Assembly: GCA_963850525.1 (NCBI GenBank)
Contig: CAWKLQ010000011.1
Location: 124,001-188,000, forward strand
Reading direction: 5' to 3'
DNA: 64,000 bases
DNA from: JAEMQF01 sp963850525
GTDB lineage: Bacteria; Pseudomonadota; Gammaproteobacteria; Burkholderiales; Burkholderiaceae_C
Part shown: one piece after another, positions 1 to 8,600 of the stretch
Position numbering within the stretch: position 1 is the first letter of the stretch
Layout: every line of letters begins with the position of its first letter
Program-made: the position numbers and the translations under genes
The notes under the pieces: model-generated
Seen by the model: the letters and a program-made list of their open reading frames with translations, nothing else
Told to the model about the DNA's origin: nothing
Database searches by the model: none

Positions 1-436
1 GCCCGTCTTTCACCCAGCGCACGCTCGGCTGGGCGCCAGCGAAGTCATGCAGGCTCACGTGTTCGGCTTCGTAGACGACAGTCTGGCCAGTCGCGCCGTG
101 CGCATCCATCAGGTCGCGCGTGATTTCGGTCTGGCCGTAGACGGTGACGTTTTTCCCGCCGCTCAGCTTGTGCAAATCGATGCGGTGCCTGCGCCCGCCA
201 AACGACAACTCCACGCCGCCGTGAACCAGCCCTTCGGCGTGCAGGCGTGCACCCAGGCCGAGCTCGTCGAGCAAGTCCACCGTGCCCTGTTCGAGCACGC
301 CGGCGCGCACACGCCCGAGCACGTAGTCGGCGCTGCGCTGCTCGACGATCAGCGTCTGCACCCCCGCCTGGTGCAACAACGCGCCGAGCAACAAGCCGGC
401 CGGTCCGGCGCCGACGATCGCCACTTGAACCCTCAT
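1..436 (-). CDS. pobA: 4-hydroxybenzoate 3-monooxygenase, 5' part only
   Basis: FAD- and NAD(P)H-dependent hydroxylase that turns 4-hydroxybenzoate into protocatechuate in the cytoplasm, feeding the beta-ketoadipate or meta pathways. The window holds the first ~145 residues; the rest lies beyond the left edge. The N-terminus has the FAD-binding Rossmann motif GAGPAG at residues 9-14, followed by the stretch YVLGRVRAGVLEQG and then SGGKNVTVYGQTE, both highly characteristic of PobA rather than of other flavin hydroxylases. The ATG is at 434-436 on the minus strand. The usual divergent AraC-type regulator pobR is not next to it; the neighbour is an unrelated exported protein. Identification is firm from these motifs, but intactness cannot be judged. 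Confidence 0.9.
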   Translation of the reverse strand, partial: MRVQVAIVGAGPAGLLLGALLHQAGVQTLIVEQRSADYVLGRVRAGVLEQGTVDLLDELGLGARLHAEGLVHGGVELSFGGRRHRIDLHKLSGGKNVTVYGQTEITRDLMDAHGATGQTVVYEAEHVSLHDFAGAQPSVRWVKDG

Positions 437-729
437 GCGCGTCTCCTTGCGAGTCCGTCGACTCTAACCGTTGGGCGGCGCGCAGGGTCCACGCGGACGG
501 CCGAGAGGCGGCGGTGCATGGCTGCGGCAGGGCAAGCGGGCTGGCGGGTGCAGAGGTGGCGGACGACCCGACGCCGAGATTCGGACACGCATCGCGGCAA
601 GAATTCGCGCGACGGCCACGCGCGTTCGCGGCGAAGTCGCATCTCGCAATGCCCAAGCGGCACACTCACCCGGACCGCGGTCCCGAATGCGTTGGCCAGT
701 GCGCCGCGCTCCACCTAATTTCTCCCGGC
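437..729. other. divergent intergenic region, pobA / beta-propeller gene
   Basis: About 290 bases between the divergent starts of pobA and the exported beta-propeller gene. Open frames here are high-GC shadows without ribosome binding sites. A short GAGTC/GACTC inverted repeat lies at 451-464 just upstream of pobA, too small to call an operator. Promoters for both genes are expected here but I cannot place boxes with confidence. Confidence 0.4.
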
Positions 730-2730
730 ATGCTCACGCTCCATTGTCTCGAGGCCCAGCGTCGTACAGTCGCGGCCGGCGCACGCCCGTCGACCGGCCG
801 CGCCGGGCCAAGGCTCGCCCTGGCGCTTTGGCTGGGATTGCACTTGATCGGGGCTGCGTTGGCCGGCCCGCCCGCTGCAACCCCACCGCAAGCGCCGGAT
901 AACCTGCCGCTGAATTCGCGCACCACCCAAGACGGCATCAGCGCCGAGTTGCGCATCGAGGCGCAACGCAGCGGCCCGGTTCCGCTGGACCAGGCGCTTC
1001 GGATCTCGATCCTGCTCAAGGACGAAGCCAGCGGCGAGCCCTTGCGCGGCCTGCGGCCTCGGCTGTGGCTGGCGCGCCAGAGCGCAGACCGCCAGGAGTC
1101 TTGTCCCGATCAGGTGCGCCGCTTCGCCGGTGGCCGGCTCAGCCAGCGTGCCGACCGCGACCTGAACAGCTTCCACTTTCTCACGCTCAACGCCGACGCC
1201 ACGGTGTCCGTGATCAACCCGCAGATCCAGCTGAACAACACCAAACTGGAAGCGCTGATTCCGCTGCCCGGCGTGGGCAGCGACTGGGTCTACGCGAGCG
1301 AGCACGATCTGCTGCTCGTCACGCTCGCCGAACGCGGTTCGCTCGCCGTCGTCGACCTGGCGCGCAACCGCGTCGTCAAGACCTTGGACCTCGGCGCGGG
1401 TCGGCCGGTCCGGCTGGCGCTGCAGCGCGATCAGTCGACGGCGTGGATCGCCATGAACGGCGGCGACCGGCTGGTCGCGGTGGACTTGCCGACATTGCGA
1501 GTGCGCACCGACCTCGGCGTGGGCGAAGGCGCCCACGAATTGGCGCAGACCGAAGAAGGGCGGCATCTGCTGGTCAGCAGCACCTCGGCCAAGCGCATCA
1601 CCATCATCGACACAATGCGCTCCGCGGTCCTGGCGAGTTTGGAGTTGCCGCGCGAACCGCTCGCACTGACCTACAGCGCGCTCAGTCGTCGCGCCTACGT
1701 GAGCCTGGCGCAGCCGCCCGAGGTCTGGGTCGTGGACCCGGTGCAGGGTCGGGTCACGGAGCGAATCTCGGTGGCAACGGAACTCGACACCCTGAAAGTC
1801 GATCCGTCCGGCAGGTTCGTCATTGGCCTCAGCTCGAAGGACGAACGGCTCGTCGCCATCGACACGGCCGGCGCCAAAGTCATCGGCGCCACGGCGATTG
1901 CCGGCACGCCGGACCAGCTCGCGTTCACGCACCGATTCGCCTACGTGCGGTCGCAGCGCAGCCTGAACGTGACGATGCTCGAGCTCGACTCGCTCGGCGC
2001 GGGCAAGCTGGCGATGAACAGCGTGCCGTTCTTTCAACGCGCGCCCCATTCCGTGGCCCAGCCCGAGCGGCTGGCCGATGTCATGGCGGGTTCGCCCGAA
2101 GGCGACAGCATGGTGGTGGGCAACCCCGCCGACACGGCGCTCTACTACTACACGGAAGGCATGATGGCGCCGCAAGGCTCCTACCAGACCTACAGCCGTG
2201 CGCTGCGCGGGCTCCTGGTCGTGGACCGCAGCCTGCGCGAAGTCGCGCCGGGCCAGTACTCGCTGGCGGTCAAGCTGGACCGCGGCGGCACCTACAGCCT
2301 GCCCTTGCTGGTGGGGCAACCGCGCCTGATCCACTGCTTCGCGCTGCGCGTCGACGAGGTCGCGACGGCCCACGAGCGGCGCATCGGCGTCGACTACCGG
2401 GTCGCCGGGCAGGCGCCGATGTCTGCGCTCGCCGCGGGCAGCGAACAGCGGATCGACATCACCGTCACCGAGGCCGACAGCGGTCAGCCGATTCGCGGCA
2501 TGACTGACCTGCAAGTCATGGTGCTGGAGTTGCCCGGCCTCTCGCAACAGCGCCAGTTCGCCACCGAAACCGCGCCCGGCCAGTACCGCATCAAACACCG
2601 CTTTCTCCGCGCCGGGAAGTGGCGGTTCACGGTGCAGAGTCAGGCGCAAGGGCTGCGCTTTGAACAGGCTCCGGCGTTCGACGTTCAAGTGATCGAGCGT
2701 GCGCCGGTGGCGCAACGCTCCACCCCCTAG
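730..2730 (+). CDS. exported YncE/cytochrome-D1-like beta-propeller protein
   Basis: A 666-residue exported protein. A basic then hydrophobic segment (about residues 28-46, LALALWLGLHLIGAALAG) looks like a signal peptide, although the start at 730 gives a long n-region and a later start cannot be excluded. After an Ig-like stretch, residues ~130-450 contain repeated units such as GSLAVVDLARNRVVKTLDLG and KRITIIDT, typical of YVTN/YncE seven-bladed propellers. The C-terminal third (GQYSLAVKLDRGG, then a second module with GQYRIKHRFLRAGKW) resembles CopC/YtkA-like Ig folds. No haem-binding CxxCH motif is present. It starts a plus-strand operon with a tandem SCO protein (10-bp gap) and a cytochrome c fusion, so a periplasmic role linked to copper or electron transfer is inferred. 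The substrate is unknown. Confidence 0.75.
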   Translation: MLTLHCLEAQRRTVAAGARPSTGRAGPRLALALWLGLHLIGAALAGPPAATPPQAPDNLPLNSRTTQDGISAELRIEAQRSGPVPLDQALRISILLKDEASGEPLRGLRPRLWLARQSADRQESCPDQVRRFAGGRLSQRADRDLNSFHFLTLNADATVSVINPQIQLNNTKLEALIPLPGVGSDWVYASEHDLLLVTLAERGSLAVVDLARNRVVKTLDLGAGRPVRLALQRDQSTAWIAMNGGDRLVAVDLPTLRVRTDLGVGEGAHELAQTEEGRHLLVSSTSAKRITIIDTMRSAVLASLELPREPLALTYSALSRRAYVSLAQPPEVWVVDPVQGRVTERISVATELDTLKVDPSGRFVIGLSSKDERLVAIDTAGAKVIGATAIAGTPDQLAFTHRFAYVRSQRSLNVTMLELDSLGAGKLAMNSVPFFQRAPHSVAQPERLADVMAGSPEGDSMVVGNPADTALYYYTEGMMAPQGSYQTYSRALRGLLVVDRSLREVAPGQYSLAVKLDRGGTYSLPLLVGQPRLIHCFALRVDEVATAHERRIGVDYRVAGQAPMSALAAGSEQRIDITVTEADSGQPIRGMTDLQVMVLELPGLSQQRQFATETAPGQYRIKHRFLRAGKWRFTVQSQAQGLRFEQAPAFDVQVIERAPVAQRSTP

Positions 2731-2740
2731 GGAAAGCCGC

Positions 2741-3958
2741 GTGCACGATCCATCTCCGAGATTGAACCCTCCGTGGCGGCGCCTGTCGTGGCTGTATGGC
2801 AGCTTGCTGCTGCTCGCGAACTTGGCCATCGCCGCGCAACCCGCGGCACCAGCAGCCTTGCCGGCCGCGGCTTCCGGCCCCGCGCAGCGCGCGCTCGAAA
2901 TCAAGGTGCCCGACGTTCAGGTGCTCGACCAAGACGGTCGCAAGCGCCACTTCTTCGACGAACTGGTGAAGGGCCGCACTGTCGCCGTGAACTTCGTGTT
3001 CACGTCGTGCACCTCGATTTGTACGCCTCTGGCGGCCACCTTCAAGGGCATGCAGGACGAACTCGCGCGGCGCGGCGTGAACGACGCGCAGCTGATCTCG
3101 GTGAGCGTGGACCCGCTCAACGACACTCCGCAGGAGTTGCTCAAGTTTGCGCGCAAGTTCGGCGCCGGCCCGAACTGGACCTTCGTCACGGGGAGCCGCA
3201 AGTCGATCGACGCGATCCTGCTCGCCTTTGGCGTGGGCACGAGCACCTCCGACCCGAGCGACCACAGCCCGATCGTGTTCCTCGGCCACGAACCCACGCG
3301 GCGCTGGACGCGGGCGCACGGCCTGGCGGCGCCGGCGGTTCTCGCCCGGCAATTGCTCGACTTGCGCGCTGCGCCGGCGGCGCACGCCGAAGCAAAGGGT
3401 GGTGATGACCCTGGGCTGGCGGGGCTGCGCAGAATTGCCGCGGACCGGGCAGATCGGGCAAGCCCGGTCGCGGCGGCGACGGGAACACGCGGCGCCGCCT
3501 ACTTCACCAACCTGCCGCTGCTGACCCAGGACCGGCCGATTCGCTTCTACGACGACCTGATCAAGGGCAAGGTCGTTCTCGTCCACTCCTTCTTCGCCAC
3601 CTGCCGCGACGTGTGTTCGCCGATGACGCACAACCTCGCACGCGCGCAGAAGCTGCTGCAGGAACGCGTCAGCCAACCGGTGCAGCTGATTTCCATCAGC
3701 ACCGACCCGCTCGCCGACGTTCCCGACGTGCTGCGCGAATACGCCTCGCGCCACGCCGCCGGCCCGGGCTGGGCTTTTGTCACCGGCAAGAAGGAGAACG
3801 TCGACTGGGTGTTGCACAAACTGGGTCTCTACGAAGAGGCGAAGGAAGCGCACACCGCGGTTTTGTGGGTCGGCAACGACCGCACCGGTCAATGGCTCAA
3901 GCTGCACGGCATGACGCCGCCCGAGGCCATCGTCGACGCCGTGCGCAAAATCCTGTGA
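2741..3958 (+). CDS. tandem-domain SCO1/SenC family copper chaperone
   Basis: SCO proteins bind Cu in the periplasm and deliver it to, or reduce, CuA or other copper centres. This 405-residue protein carries two complete SCO/thioredoxin-like domains in one chain. Domain 1 (about 50-205) has the copper-binding C90-x3-C94 and a candidate ligand H175. Domain 2 (about 250-400) has C288-x3-C292 and H371. Typical SCO proteins are ~200 residues with one domain. A signal peptide or N-terminal anchor lies at residues ~13-32 (LSWLYGSLLLLANLAIAA). The GTG at 2741 is preferred because GGAAAG sits just upstream at 2731. It follows the beta-propeller gene by 10 bases and overlaps the next gene by GTGA. The context points to copper loading of the nearby multicopper oxidase; that is inference. 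Confidence 0.85.
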   Translation: MHDPSPRLNPPWRRLSWLYGSLLLLANLAIAAQPAAPAALPAAASGPAQRALEIKVPDVQVLDQDGRKRHFFDELVKGRTVAVNFVFTSCTSICTPLAATFKGMQDELARRGVNDAQLISVSVDPLNDTPQELLKFARKFGAGPNWTFVTGSRKSIDAILLAFGVGTSTSDPSDHSPIVFLGHEPTRRWTRAHGLAAPAVLARQLLDLRAAPAAHAEAKGGDDPGLAGLRRIAADRADRASPVAAATGTRGAAYFTNLPLLTQDRPIRFYDDLIKGKVVLVHSFFATCRDVCSPMTHNLARAQKLLQERVSQPVQLISISTDPLADVPDVLREYASRHAAGPGWAFVTGKKENVDWVLHKLGLYEEAKEAHTAVLWVGNDRTGQWLKLHGMTPPEAIVDAVRKIL

Positions 3959-5625
3959 AGTGGGCCTGCTGCGCGGCGGCACTGTGGTGCTGTTGCACCA
4001 GCGCCCTGACGCAGACACCGATCGCGAGCCCCCCGGCTGCCGCGCCGGCCGCCGACACGGCGCGCGCGCCCAGTCGCGCGATGCCGCGCGAACTCGACGC
4101 TGCGGCGCTGCACGGCCGCCGCATCTATCGCACCGGGCGCAACCGCCAGGGCGAGGCGATCGCCGCCGAACTCGCGCCGGGCGTTCCCATCGAGGGCGAG
4201 TTGGCGGCCTGCGCGCGTTGCCATGGAGTCGACGGAACCGGGCGGCGCGAGGCCGGCCTGATTGCGCCGGCACTGGACTGGGCTGGCTTGACCCAGGGCC
4301 GCGCCGCAGGCGCTGGCCTGGTCTCGCGCGGTGCGTATTCGGAGTCCAGCCTGCTGCGCGCGCTGCGCGAGGGCGTCGCCGCAGACGGCGCACGCATCGC
4401 CGCGGCGATGCCCCGCTACCCACTGCCGGCGCGCGACGCTGCCGATCTGCTCGCCTACCTGCCGCGCCTGGGCAGCGACGCCGACCGCGACCCCGGTGTG
4501 GCCGAACACGCCGTCACGCTCGCCGTCATCCTGCCGCTGAGCGGGACGCGCGGCGCGGCGGGCGGCGCGGCGAAGAACGCGATTGCCGCGTGCGTCGAAC
4601 GCGCGAACCGGACAGGCGGGCTGTTTGGCCGGCGCATCGAACTTCTGCTGCTGGACAGTGCGAGTCTGTCGGCGACCGAACTGGCCGCGCGCGCTGCTGA
4701 CGAAGCGCTGCTCGCGGTCGCGCCGTGGTGGGGCGAGCTCGACGCCAGAACGCTCGCCGATCGCCTGCCCGACCTGCCGCTGATCGGGCCGCTGGGCAAC
4801 GCCGCCGAGCTGGACGGCGCGCCTTCCGGGGTGTACAGCGTCGCGCCGCAACTCGCCGATCAGGCGCGCCTGCTCGTCGACGCGATGGCGCGGCCCGCGT
4901 CGGGCGTCGCTCCGGCGGATGCGAGCGTGGCGAGTTCGGCCACGCGCCGCATCGCACTCATTGCGGCGCCAGGGCCTCGCTACCGCAGCGCGGCGCGGGC
5001 TGCAGAGCGCCAGGCAGCCCTCTACGACGGCGTGGCGCTGCAGGTCTGGACCACCGCACCGGGTGCGGATGGCCCCCAGGACGCCGCAGCCTGGCTCGCG
5101 CAGCGAGCCCACGACGCTGTGCTGGTTCTCGGATCCGCGCCCTGGGCAAAAGCCGCCGCCGAAGTCGCGCTGCGTCGCAGCGGACCTGCCTTGGCCCAGG
5201 GCAGCGTGCACGCGGTCTACGCAGAGCTCGGCCGCTCCGTGCTGGACTGGCCGGCCGACTTGCGAGCGACCCTTCTGCTGAGTCTCGGCACCGCGCGCGA
5301 CGCGGCGCTGAATCCAAAGGCCCTGCTCGCCGACCTTGCGGGCATCGGCGCCGCGTCGCAGGCGCCCGCCGTCGAGTCGCTCGCCTACACCGCCGCCTGC
5401 CTGAGTGTCGAAGCCTTGAAGCGTTCCGGCCGCAGCCTCACGCGCGCCAGCGTGCGGCGCGCGCTCGAGACGATCCATGACTTCGAGAGCGGCGTGTCGC
5501 CGCCGCTGTCGTTCGCGCCTGGTCAGCGCAAGGGCGTGTGGGGCGCCGAACTCGTGCGCCTCGCGCCCTCCGCCACAGGGCCGTTCACGAACGTCCAGCC
5601 TTGGCAGGCCCCGCGGCAGCCCTGA
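3955..5625 (+). CDS. cytochrome c / type-1 periplasmic-binding-protein fusion
   Basis: A 556-residue exported fusion. A hydrophobic, cysteine-rich signal segment (residues ~3-20) precedes a c-type cytochrome domain with haem motif C86-A-R-C89-H90 and a plausible axial ligand M152 in AAAMPRYPL. From about residue 184 to the end it resembles branched-chain amino acid binding proteins of ABC systems: VTLAVILPLSG, then AIAACVERANRTGGLFGRR, then a GPLGNAAELDG segment. No ABC permease or ATPase is adjacent, so transport is unlikely. A ligand-sensing or electron-transfer role beside the SCO protein and multicopper oxidase is more plausible. The GTG start overlaps the SCO stop codon, which implies translational coupling. 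The convergent neighbour's stop lies 34 bases downstream. Confidence 0.75.
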   Translation: MKWACCAAALWCCCTSALTQTPIASPPAAAPAADTARAPSRAMPRELDAAALHGRRIYRTGRNRQGEAIAAELAPGVPIEGELAACARCHGVDGTGRREAGLIAPALDWAGLTQGRAAGAGLVSRGAYSESSLLRALREGVAADGARIAAAMPRYPLPARDAADLLAYLPRLGSDADRDPGVAEHAVTLAVILPLSGTRGAAGGAAKNAIAACVERANRTGGLFGRRIELLLLDSASLSATELAARAADEALLAVAPWWGELDARTLADRLPDLPLIGPLGNAAELDGAPSGVYSVAPQLADQARLLVDAMARPASGVAPADASVASSATRRIALIAAPGPRYRSAARAAERQAALYDGVALQVWTTAPGADGPQDAAAWLAQRAHDAVLVLGSAPWAKAAAEVALRRSGPALAQGSVHAVYAELGRSVLDWPADLRATLLLSLGTARDAALNPKALLADLAGIGAASQAPAVESLAYTAACLSVEALKRSGRSLTRASVRRALETIHDFESGVSPPLSFAPGQRKGVWGAELVRLAPSATGPFTNVQPWQAPRQP

Positions 5626-5658
5626 GGTACCGCGGCAGCACGCTTTGCTCAGCGTGGC

Positions 5659-8600
5659 TCAGCGCACCTTGAACAACCCCCACATGCCGGTATTCACGAA
5701 GGCGTTCGGCCCGTCGCGGTAGTGCCAATAGCCGCGCTTGGCGCCCTCGTACAGGTTGGCGGTGATGCCCTTGCCTGGCGCGATGAAGCTGTTGCCCGGC
5801 GTGATGTAGTCGTCCATTCCCTGGTCGGGATAGTTGTGCCCGATCACGCGGAAGCTGTGCATGCGCGCGCGTCCGTCGGGTTGCAACACGCGAAACCGCA
5901 CCGCTTCACCGGCCTTGGCTTCGAAGATCGGCGTTTCCACCGGCAGGCCGCGCAGATCCGCGGGCAAGTCGGCGTCGTCGTCGATCATCAGCGTGGGTTG
6001 CAGGTCGCAGGAGTTGATGTCGCTGGCAATCACGAGAGCCAGCGTGCAGTTCGAGGCGCTGGCCTGCAGCGAATAGTCGATGCGCGTCCACAGCGGCTCG
6101 GTCTTGTAGTTGAGGGCGCGCTCGCCGAAGTCGTAGGAATCGTCGCCCACGAAGTGCTGCTCGATCGCCGCCCCACCCCGCTCAGGCCCCTGGCGCAGGT
6201 TCAGCCCGTCCTGGTACATCAAGACGAACTCCTTGAACTTCTTCTTGCCCACGCGAATCGTGGCGCGCGTATTCGTGCTGTTCTGCGGCAGCTGCACGAG
6301 GTTGTCTTCGTCCCAGTGGGTGGCGCCGCGGGGTTCGACGATGAGCGCGCCGATCATTCCCTGCGCGCCGTGTTTGACGACGTCGCCCATGGCGCGCAGC
6401 GGGATGCTGCCGAATTCGATCGGGCGGCCGAGCTCGATCGCCCCGGTCGGGTCTTCCCACGCGAGTTTGCCGGCGTACCAGGTGTACTGGCGCGTCTCGC
6501 CGGGCGCGGCGAGCTGCTCGGGGTTGAAGCCGACGTTCGTACCGTCGCTGGTGCGCGGGTCGTAGTGCACGAGCTGGGCGTGCATGCCGACGAACTTGGA
6601 GGGCTTGAGGTCGTCGGCGTTGAGCGACACCGTCGTGGGCAACAGCGCGTCGCCCGCCAGGTCGGGAACCGGCTGGTCGGCGGGCAGCATGTTCTTCAAG
6701 TTGACGATCATGCAATCGCCCGCGTTGGCGCGCATCACAAACGGCTCGGGCTTCTTCGTTCCGGCGCGCAGCGCGGAAACGTCATCGGCGTGCACGTACA
6801 TCAGACCGGTCGGATCGTTGATGCCGGCGCGCTGGTTGTAGTGCAGCGTCCCGCCGGGCAGCAAGTCGCGCACCGCCCAGACCTCGACGTTGAAGTTGCG
6901 CTGCGGCGTGAACAGCGGGCACGCCGTGCGATTCGCGCTCTGATTCAACTGCGCACGCATCGCCGCCAGGTCCAACCCGGCCTTGCGTGCCAGGGGCCGC
7001 AGGAACCGTTTCGCTTCGCGACCGGTGCGCAGGTCCGGCGTGTCCGGCGTGTCGTAGGTGCGCAGGATGCCCCAGGCGCCGTTCCACAGGGCGTCCGTCG
7101 TTCCGTAGTGGTAAAGGTAGTCGACCTGCCTGGCGCCGCCGGTGACCTGCGCCAGGCGCCCGGTATCGACTTCGAAGTGCTCCGAGATGCCGATCTCCTG
7201 CGCGCCGACGTAAGGCGAATCGGGGTTCGACACCTCGCGCTTCCAGCGCTGGCCGTGCACCGTGAAGACCTGCTGCACTTCCTGCGCGCCGTGGATCAGG
7301 CGGATCTGCACGCGCTCGCCCTCGTACGCTTTGAGGACCGGGGTGAACGGGTCGCCGTGCACCTCCGAGCTGAAGATGAACGCGTTGTCGCCGCGCTTGT
7401 CGGCAAAGAGCGTCGACTTGTCGCCGCTGGCCGACAGGCGCAGCGGGATCGGCTCGTTCTTGTAATTCACGAGAAACGGGTTGTGGTGATGCGCCGAGAT
7501 CGCCTCGGGTTGGCGCGGCGGATCCACCGGCTTGCCGTCTTGCGTGTAGAGCAGCGAGAAGTCGGCGCTGGCGAGCATGAACTCGCGGAAGTCGGGGTGC
7601 GTCTTCGGGTCGGCCGCGTTCTGGATGATGGCCTCGGGCCCGACGCCGCTCGTGAGCGGTTGCCCATCTGCAGTGAGCCATTCGCTGCCCTTGGGTTCGA
7701 CGACGAGCGCGTTGTAGAAGCCGTGCTGCTGGATCGACGAGGCAGCGAAGTGATCGTGCGTGAACACGGTGCGCAAGGTGCGGTCGTTGCCGGCCTTGTC
7801 GTAAAGCTCGTCGGCCCACCAGCGCTGCGTCGTCGTCTGAAAACCGATCCGGCTCGGCTCCGGCAGCACGTCTGCCGCCGGCTTTTCGCTGACCGTGCCG
7901 TTCGGGTTGACGACGCGCATCATCAACCCCGAATGGCGCGCCGCTTCGACGCGCTCGACGAGCGCGCCGCGCGCGAAGGTGCCGTCTTCATAGTTCCAGC
8001 CGTTGCCGCCGCCGTCCGACGCCATGACGTCGAACTTCACGAGGTGGATGTGCTGGCCTATCGTGTCGGTCGGCGTGCGCACCTGGAAATCGTCTTTGGC
8101 GAGTTCGTGCGGCAGGCGATTCGTGTGGTTGAAGACGATGCAGTCGCCCGAATGGGCGCGGAAGAAGAACGGGTCCGCCGTGCGCTTCTGTCCGGCGTAA
8201 GAGTCGGCTTCGCTGCTCAGCACGTTGATGCGCGCCTGCGGGTCGTGCCAGCCGGCCTTGTTGACCACCAGGTCGAGCTGGACCGCCGACACGTCGTAGC
8301 GGCGCACCGGCGCGATGGCCGGGCAGGGGTCGGCAAACGGAGCGCCCGGCATCGGCGCCTTGCCGTTCACCTTGAACACCTTGGCCACGCCGTCCGATGT
8401 CTTGGACGCATAACCGCCCGCCTTGCCGTGGTAGGCCATGGCCGCGCGCTCGAGCGACGTGCCCTCGTGCGGGAGCAGTTCGAGCTGTGCTTTGGTGAGG
8501 GTCGAGGACATGTCGCCTTGCGCGACGCCGGCACCCAGCGTGCGCTCGCCGCCGAGCACGACGTGCCGGCCCAGACCCGTGTCGCCGAGCACGCTGTCGG

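Noticed and set aside
715..2904. A 729-codon minus-strand open frame opposite the beta-propeller gene
   Set aside because: Shadow frame; the plus-strand protein has a signal peptide and propeller repeats.
5639..5656. CACGC/GCGTG hairpin between the convergent fusion and oxidase genes as a terminator
   Set aside because: Only five paired bases, an eight-base loop and no T run; too weak.
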